Below are positions 6,543 through 10,946 of a stretch of DNA of 10,946 nucleotides, in pieces (the first letter of the stretch is position 1; each line of letters begins with the position of its first letter). Under the pieces are notes generated by a model that saw nothing but the letters and a program-made list of their open reading frames with translations, had not been told where the DNA came from and made no database searches. The position numbers and the translations under genes are program-made. The DNA comes from S012-113 sp039714715 (GTDB taxonomy: Bacteria; Bacteroidota; Bacteroidia; Cytophagales; Cyclobacteriaceae): NCBI GenBank assembly GCA_039714715.1, contig JBDLIU010000149.1, positions 1 to 10,946 on the forward strand, given 5' to 3'.

Positions 6543-7499
6543 ATGAAACCACCTTATGAAATAACGGGAAAAACTTTAGGTTTAATTTCTTTAATAGCAG
6601 AGCAAATTGGAGAAATCAAAACAGCTCGCATTATAAAACCACCGACTGAGCTACGGAAGAAAAATAGGATTAAAACAATTCAATCGTCACTTGAAATAGA
6701 AGGAAATACACTTAGTGTAGAACAAATTACAGATTTAATTAACAATAAAAGAGTACTGGCTCCTAAAAAAGAAATACTTGAAGCTAAAAATGCTATTAAA
6801 GTTTATTCAAAACTTGATACGTTTAACACTTTTAAGTTAGCGTCATTATGTTCTGCTCATGAAATCTTAATGAAAGGACTATTAGAGGCCCCCGGACAAA
6901 TAAGGAAGACTTCAGTAGGAATTATTAAGGGGGAGAATATTGCACATATTGCCCCACCGGGAGATAGGGTTTATCCTTTAATGAAAGATCTGTTCGATTA
7001 TTTAGAAACAGATGATGATCTATTATTAATAAAAAGTTGTGTTTTTCATTACGAGCTTGAGTTTATTCATCCGTTCATTGATGGAAATGGAAGGGTAGGA
7101 AGACTTTGGCAAACCATGATTCTAAAAGAGTACTCACCGGTGTTTGAGTTTTTACCTATCGAAAGTTTAGTAAAAGAAAGACAACAAGATTATTATTCTG
7201 TATTAAGGAAATCAGACAGCGAAGGCAAATCAACAAGTTTTATTGAGTTTATGCTAGAAATAATACACATGGCTTTGGAAGATTTGTTAAATACACAAAA
7301 TTTAACAGTTAAAGACATAGATAGAATTGAGTGGTTTAAAATAATTATCGGCAATAAAGAGTTTTCGAGAAAAGATTATTTAAGGCACAATAAAGAAATT
7401 TCATCAGCAACTGCAAGTCGTGATTTAAAAACTGCTGTAGAAATGGGGAATCTTAGTAAATCAGGAGATAAAAGATTGACAAGGTATAGGTTTAAATAG
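6543..7499 (+). CDS. fic: Fic-family protein adenylyltransferase with C-terminal winged helix
   Basis: A 318-residue class II Fic enzyme, expected to move AMP from ATP onto hydroxyl side chains of a target protein. The catalytic motif HPFIDGNGRVGR (176-187) is complete, including His176 and both Arg residues. The flap that docks the target is around GQIRKTSVGI (118-127). The self-inhibitory motif [S/T]xxxE[G/N] is present near the N-terminus as SLEIEG (49-54), with Glu53 expected to block productive ATP binding until relieved. Residues about 262-318 form a winged helix (recognition region SSATASRDLKTAVEMG), as in Shewanella and Bacteroides class II Fic structures. The coding sequence is AT-rich: 14 of 60 bases are G/C at 6781-6840, against 28 of 60 at 8401-8460 in the neighbouring methyltransferase, suggesting transfer. 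No separate antitoxin gene adjoins it. The target is unknown. Confidence 0.94.
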   Translation: MKPPYEITGKTLGLISLIAEQIGEIKTARIIKPPTELRKKNRIKTIQSSLEIEGNTLSVEQITDLINNKRVLAPKKEILEAKNAIKVYSKLDTFNTFKLASLCSAHEILMKGLLEAPGQIRKTSVGIIKGENIAHIAPPGDRVYPLMKDLFDYLETDDDLLLIKSCVFHYELEFIHPFIDGNGRVGRLWQTMILKEYSPVFEFLPIESLVKERQQDYYSVLRKSDSEGKSTSFIEFMLEIIHMALEDLLNTQNLTVKDIDRIEWFKIIIGNKEFSRKDYLRHNKEISSATASRDLKTAVEMGNLSKSGDKRLTRYRFK

Positions 7500-7516
7500 A
7501 GGACTCTACCTATTTA
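7493..7516. repeat. Short inverted repeat across the two convergent stop codons
   Basis: TAAATAG (7493-7499) and CTATTTA (7510-7516) are exact reverse complements around a 10-base loop that itself can pair TAGAG with CTCTA. The arms contain the stop codons of fic (TAG) and of the opposing methyltransferase gene (TAA). It could act as a weak bidirectional terminator for the convergent pair, but the stem is AT-rich and there is no proper T-tract, so this is tentative. Confidence 0.3.
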
Positions 7517-8695
7517 CACCCTCTCACAAACAGCAACCCGCAACTTATTCTCATTATCCCTATAGCCAAACAGGTATTGGTCTCCCCCATCTTGTAATCC
7601 CAGTTTTTTCTTCACCTGTTCCGGAGTATCTACAAAGTTACGCACACTGATATTGGCTTTGTTTCCTTTAAGCAACTGTTGTATGGCACTTTTTTTATAG
7701 GCACAGCTTCCGATTACCTTAAATTTTCTTCCCGGGATATCCACAATGTGCTTATCCGAAGTGAAAAGGTGAGTATTAGGGTGTAGTTTCTTTACGAAAT
7801 ACGACTTACAAAGATGATTAAAAGCACCGGCTTTCATGATAGCAGCATTGGGTTCATAAAGGTAATTAGACAGGAGAGAGATCTTACAAAATTCCTGAGA
7901 ATTGTCATCAAGATTATATTCCAACACATCTTCTTGTCCTTTGTTAATGTTAACACACCTGATTGTGGTGGCCGTAGTATCACCTCCAACATGAAACAAA
8001 AGTTCTTTTACTTCATTATCGATCGCCAGGATAATCACTTTACCAACATCTCTTAGTTGCTCCAGTGCTAACCGGATATCCATCATTGGAGATGCTTTTA
8101 TCAGGATGTTTTCGGATAATGACATAAGTTTTGGCAGCAGCTCAAGTAAATCGGGAGTACTGTCTGAAAAACCAACAACTCTTTTTTGATCTGGCCTACG
8201 ATCAGGGTCGATATATATCAGATCATATTTCTCTTCAGCCTTCAGAAGGAATTCTTCTGCGGTTGAATTAACTATTTCAACATTATTTTGTCCGAGCACA
8301 TCAAAATTATGTGTTGCTATTTCTGCCAGGGTTTCTTTTTGCTCTACATAGGTGAGCTGTTCGAAATTATGAGCTAAATAATAGCTATCAACACCCAAAC
8401 CACCGGTAAGATCTGCGGCTTTTTTTCCGTTAAACAGACCTGCCTTATAAGCAGCAGTTGCTTCAGATGAACTTTGCTCAATAGATACCGGGACAGGATA
8501 AAGAATGCCTTTAGTTTTATACCATAAGGGCAGCTTCTTCTCCGCTTTTCGTCTGGAGATTATTTGATCAACAACCTCCTTGAACGGCCAATCAGGATAT
8601 TTCTCCCGTTGCAGCATAAGTGCAGCCGGATCATCGTCCTTATGGGTAAGAATAAAGGCTTGCACCTTTTCTTCAAGAAGGATATGCTTTTTCAT
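7514..8695 (-). CDS. SAM-dependent methyltransferase with THUMP-like domain (PG_1098 type)
   Basis: A 393-residue protein of a Bacteroidota-typical family with a solved Porphyromonas gingivalis member (PG_1098). The N-terminal 70 residues are helical with a ferredoxin-like segment. The Rossmann methyltransferase core follows, with motif I AADLTGGLGVDSYYLA (93-108), an acidic end at YVEQK (116-120), NSTAEEFL (143-150) for the adenine side, and the catalytic-loop-like YIDPDRRP (161-168) where RNA/DNA amino-methyltransferases have D/N-P-P-Y/F. The C-terminal part, from about 280 (YEPNAAIMKAGAFNHL), is the THUMP-like domain, suggesting an RNA substrate. To my knowledge the substrate is unproven. 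The gene reads toward fic, ending 15 bp from it, and lies 160 bp downstream of asd on the same strand. A broken copy of its last codons lies at 6320-6460. The start ATG opens MKKHILLEEK. Confidence 0.88.
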   Translation of the reverse strand: MKKHILLEEKVQAFILTHKDDDPAALMLQREKYPDWPFKEVVDQIISRRKAEKKLPLWYKTKGILYPVPVSIEQSSSEATAAYKAGLFNGKKAADLTGGLGVDSYYLAHNFEQLTYVEQKETLAEIATHNFDVLGQNNVEIVNSTAEEFLLKAEEKYDLIYIDPDRRPDQKRVVGFSDSTPDLLELLPKLMSLSENILIKASPMMDIRLALEQLRDVGKVIILAIDNEVKELLFHVGGDTTATTIRCVNINKGQEDVLEYNLDDNSQEFCKISLLSNYLYEPNAAIMKAGAFNHLCKSYFVKKLHPNTHLFTSDKHIVDIPGRKFKVIGSCAYKKSAIQQLLKGNKANISVRNFVDTPEQVKKKLGLQDGGDQYLFGYRDNENKLRVAVCERV

Positions 8696-8708
8696 TTAGT
8701 ATGTGAAA

Positions 8709-8789
8709 CTTTGTGAATCTTTGTGTCTTAGAGACTTAGTGGCTCTATTTCCTTGCCACCAAGACACTAAGGCTCCAAGAATCACGAAC
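8709..8789. repeat. Long imperfect hairpin made of 8-bp CTTNGTGN-like units
   Basis: Two 35-base arms (8709-8743 and 8755-8789) match as reverse complements at 26 of 35 positions around an 11-base loop. Each arm is itself a run of short units: CTTTGTGAAT, CTTTGTGT, CTTAGAGA and CTTAGTGG on the left, and the same series (TTCGTGATT, CTTGGAGC, CTTAGTGT, CTTGGTGG) when the right arm is read in reverse. It fills half of the 160-bp gap between asd and the methyltransferase gene and ends 14 bp before the latter's start codon. It looks like a dispersed intergenic repeat; I recall similar CTTNGTG-rich sequences from many unrelated bacterial genomes but know no settled name or function. A transcript from asd would fold it. 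Confidence 0.75.
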
Positions 8790-8827
8790 TATTATATTAT
8801 TTCACCAAAATAGGTCCGATTTATTTA

Positions 8828-8859
8828 GTAACCTCTCAATTCGAGTGAAATCAGGTTAC
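8828..8859 (-). terminator. Weak hairpin at the 3' end of asd
   Basis: GTAACCT (8828-8834) and AGGTTAC (8853-8859) are exact reverse complements, with an 18-base loop containing a further 3-bp CTC/GAG pairing. On the - strand the first arm includes the asd stop codon. No U-tract follows, so this may be a processing or weak termination structure rather than a standard intrinsic terminator, and read-through into the methyltransferase gene is possible. Confidence 0.25.
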
Positions 8860-9845
8860 ACCAAATCGTTTTCTGCCAGGTACTCTGCGATTTGCACCGC
8901 ATTCGTAGCTGCACCTTTTCTAAGGTTATCGGCAACCACCCATAAATTTAAGGTATTTGGTTGTGATTCATCCATCCTTACCCGACCCACGAACACCTCA
9001 TTTTTATCTTTTGCGTACAAAGGCATCGGATAAATATTTTTAGAAAGGTCATCCTGAAGTACAACACCCTGCGTGCTTGCAATAAGTTCTCTGGCCTCCT
9101 CAACGGTCGGAGTTTCATGAAACTCTACATTCACAGACTCCGCGTGTCCACCCATGATTGGTAATCTAACCGTGGTGGCCGTTACTCGGATAGAGTCGTC
9201 ACCAAAGATCTTCCTGGTTTCATTAACCATTTTCATTTCCTCTTTGGAGTAACCGTTATCAAGGAATACATCAATATGCGGAATGGCATTCATGTCAATA
9301 GGGTAATTGTAAACCATATTGGCTTCCTCGCCCTTGCGCTCTGCCATAAGTTGATCTACGGCATCTTTGCCGGTTCCCGTAACCGACTGGTAGGTAGAAA
9401 CAACAATTCGCTTCATGCGATACTTAGCGTGCAGCTCCTTAAGTGCCAGCACCATTTGTATGGTTGAGCAATTCGGATTGGCAATGATCTTATCTTCTGC
9501 TGTTAGAGTGTCTCCATTTATTTCAGGTACAATCAGTTTATTGTCGGGATTCATCCTCCAGGCTGATGAGTTATCCACAACCGTTGTTCCTGCTTCAGCG
9601 AATTTGGGGGCGAATTCTAACGAAATTCCACCACCAGCAGAGAAAATGGCAATATCTGGTTTTTGAGCAATGGCATCATCCATGCCTATTACCTTGTATG
9701 TTTTGCCATTAAACTTAACTTCTTTTCCAATTGATGAAGAAGAAGCTACGGGTAAGATAGAATCTGCGGGAAAAGAAAACTCTTCCATAACCTTTAGCAT
9801 TTCAGTACCTACAAGTCCTGTTGCGCCTACAATTGCTACTACCAT
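8856..9845 (-). CDS. asd: Aspartate-semialdehyde dehydrogenase
   Basis: A 329-residue cytoplasmic enzyme that reduces L-4-aspartyl phosphate to aspartate semialdehyde with NADPH. This is the branch point to lysine/diaminopimelate, threonine, methionine and isoleucine. The NADP-binding loop is GATGLVG (7-13). SSAWRM (93-98) contributes to phosphate binding. The active-site Cys126 is in NPNCSTIQ (123-130), and the catalytic His234 is in RLPIMGGHAESVNVEF. The dimer/cofactor-closing VADNLRKGAATNAVQIAE is at 304-321. Length and motifs are complete for the usual bacterial form. The start ATG gives MVVAIVGATG directly, leaving no room for an earlier start. It is divergent from the secreted-protein gene to the right and is followed on the same strand by the THUMP-like methyltransferase gene after the repeat-bearing gap. 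Confidence 0.97.
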   Translation of the reverse strand: MVVAIVGATGLVGTEMLKVMEEFSFPADSILPVASSSSIGKEVKFNGKTYKVIGMDDAIAQKPDIAIFSAGGGISLEFAPKFAEAGTTVVDNSSAWRMNPDNKLIVPEINGDTLTAEDKIIANPNCSTIQMVLALKELHAKYRMKRIVVSTYQSVTGTGKDAVDQLMAERKGEEANMVYNYPIDMNAIPHIDVFLDNGYSKEEMKMVNETRKIFGDDSIRVTATTVRLPIMGGHAESVNVEFHETPTVEEARELIASTQGVVLQDDLSKNIYPMPLYAKDKNEVFVGRVRMDESQPNTLNLWVVADNLRKGAATNAVQIAEYLAENDLV

Positions 9846-9902
9846 GATGCTTAAAATTTACTGGGATTTACTATTTTGGTGTTATTAGTTTAATTGAAGG
9901 CG

Positions 9903-9910
9903 CAAAGCTA
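9903..9910 (-). promoter_or_regulatory. Candidate -7 element for asd
   Basis: Read on the - strand, these bases are TAGCTTTG, an exact match to the TAnnTTTG -7 element of Bacteroidota promoters. It lies 58-65 bases before the asd start codon, which would give a leader of about 50 bases. The -33 position holds only a T-rich stretch without the expected TTG, so the call is tentative. The 142-bp region between asd and the divergent gene shows no other convincing site. I could not find an equally good element for the + strand gene. Confidence 0.4.
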
Positions 9911-9987
9911 ATACACAGGATTTTATAAAAAAGTTAAATTCAAACTTTAATAATCTGATAATAAGTATCTTGTGCCTGTAAATAAAT

Positions 9988-10946
9988 ATGCGAATGAAAG
10001 CAACAGGAATTCTGATTTCCTTGTTGTTAGTTTGGCAGGCTGGTTTTTCGCAATGGTATGACAATTTTTCTGATGGGGATTTCATCACAAATCCATCGTG
10101 GAACGGGAATGCAACTGATTTCCTGGTTGAGAATAATGAATTGAAACTGAACGCACCTGCTGTTTCGGCGATATCATATTTATCTACCAATTCTGATGTT
10201 CTAAACAGTGCATCCTGGCAATTTACGGTGAGAATGGAGTTTAATCCTTCATCGAATAATTATGCGAAAGTTTATCTTATTGCAGATAATTCTGATTTAA
10301 CAGGCTCATTAAACGGGTATTTTGTTAAGCTGGGCAATACCGAAGATGAAGTCAGTCTTTACAGGCAGGATGGTTTGGTTGCGGTTGAAATCATTAATGG
10401 GATAGATTCGAGGCTTGATCTCTCTAGTGTGGAGGTGTCTGTTTTGGTGACAAGATCCGCTACAGGCACATGGAGCCTATCGTCAATCCTTGTATCAGAA
10501 ACAGAGTGGGTAGCAGAGGGCTCGGTTGTAGATGACACCTACAAATCTTCTGCATATTTTGGTGTAAGCTGTACTTATACATCAACAAGGTCAACAAAAT
10601 TTTATTTTGATGATTTTATTGTTACGGGGGATCCTTATGTAGATACCGATTCGCCAGAGGTTGATACAGTGTATGCCGGATCATCAACCGGGATTCAGGT
10701 TCAATTTAATGAAGAAATAGATTCTGAGAGTGTGACCGTATTCTCTAATTATTTGCTGAATGAGCAATACCAACCTATTCAGGTAACTCCTGCAGATAGC
10801 AGTGTTGAACTAACATTTGATAATCAACTTCCGGTTATTAATTCAATAACAGTTAAAGGTGTACGAGATCTTGTTGGTAACGAAATGACCGAGGCTTCAT
10901 TTCGGTTTTATTATATTGATGAATCACCAGCTCTAGCAGGAGATAT
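9988..10946 (+). CDS. Secreted multidomain protein, N-terminal 319 residues (3' end beyond window)
   Basis: The frame from ATG 9988 (a second ATG at 9994 is equally possible) stays open to the right edge. Residues 1-21 are a signal peptide (MRMK, hydrophobic core, cut near GFS/Q22), giving a Gln-start mature protein as is common in this phylum. Residues 23-215 start WYDNFSDGDF and end FYFDDFIVTGDP, with alternating strands such as AKVYLIAD and GYFVKLGN; this looks like a LamG/jelly-roll-like carbohydrate- or ligand-binding domain. Residues about 217-309 resemble an SbsA-type Ig-like domain (IQVQFNEEIDSESV ... VKGVRDLVGNEM). In Cytophagales this layout commonly precedes lamin-tail and more Ig-like domains and a type IX secretion sorting domain, none of which is visible here. 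Probably exported to the surface or medium; function unknown. Confidence 0.85.
   Translation, partial: MRMKATGILISLLLVWQAGFSQWYDNFSDGDFITNPSWNGNATDFLVENNELKLNAPAVSAISYLSTNSDVLNSASWQFTVRMEFNPSSNNYAKVYLIADNSDLTGSLNGYFVKLGNTEDEVSLYRQDGLVAVEIINGIDSRLDLSSVEVSVLVTRSATGTWSLSSILVSETEWVAEGSVVDDTYKSSAYFGVSCTYTSTRSTKFYFDDFIVTGDPYVDTDSPEVDTVYAGSSTGIQVQFNEEIDSESVTVFSNYLLNEQYQPIQVTPADSSVELTFDNQLPVINSITVKGVRDLVGNEMTEASFRFYYIDESPALAGD

Noticed and set aside
6543..7499. fic as half of a toxin-antitoxin pair with a neighbouring small gene
   Set aside because: No small gene adjoins it. The inhibitory SLEIEG motif is within the protein itself, which is the class II arrangement.
9885..10190. 101-residue - strand frame across the start of the secreted-protein gene
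   Set aside because: The opposite frame carries a clear signal peptide and domain structure and stays open for over 950 bases. The - strand frame shows no protein-like pattern.

Overview
The window reads as chromosomal DNA of a Bacteroidota bacterium, probably of the Cytophagales type. Four things point there: a long Lys/Glu-rich N-terminal extension on translation initiation factor IF-2, a THUMP-like/PG_1098-type methyltransferase, secreted proteins with Q-start mature ends and Ig-like domains, and promoter elements resembling the Bacteroidota TAnnTTTG class rather than the E. coli type. Most genes have weak or no Shine-Dalgarno sequences, which also fits. The genus cannot be fixed from the sequence.

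Positions 1-6283 carry a run of eight + strand genes. First is the 3' part of infB (IF-2, open at the left edge), then a 62-residue two-helix membrane protein. A GNAT acetyltransferase and a DUF218/YdcF-like protein follow, overlapping by 4 bp, and then a RimJ/RimL-type acetyltransferase. A small outer-membrane beta-barrel protein overlaps a lipoprotein alpha/beta-hydrolase by 4 bp. The last gene is an isoprenylcysteine-methyltransferase-family membrane protein. The envelope pair (barrel plus lipoprotein esterase) looks translationally coupled.

Positions 6284-7516 are the most unusual part. A fic gene (class II Fic adenylyltransferase with a C-terminal winged helix, AT-rich compared with its neighbours) sits behind a perfect 12-bp inverted repeat. 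The repeat overlaps the -7 element of a good Bacteroidota-type promoter, which suggests tight, probably self-exerted repression. To its left, on the - strand, lies a decayed copy of the 3' end of the methyltransferase gene whose intact 3' end lies immediately to its right. The fic gene is therefore bracketed by two versions of one gene end, as expected if a small cassette had entered the gene's 3' end and restored it.

Positions 7514-9845 hold two - strand genes: asd (aspartate-semialdehyde dehydrogenase, in lysine/threonine/methionine biosynthesis) and, downstream, the THUMP-like SAM-dependent methyltransferase. The 160-bp gap between them carries a long imperfect hairpin built from 8-bp CTTNGTGN-like units, a probable dispersed intergenic repeat. 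From 9988 to the right edge a divergently transcribed gene encodes the first 319 residues of a secreted multidomain protein (signal peptide, jelly-roll-like domain, SbsA-type Ig-like domain).

I see no rRNA, tRNA, CRISPR array or insertion-sequence transposase in the window.
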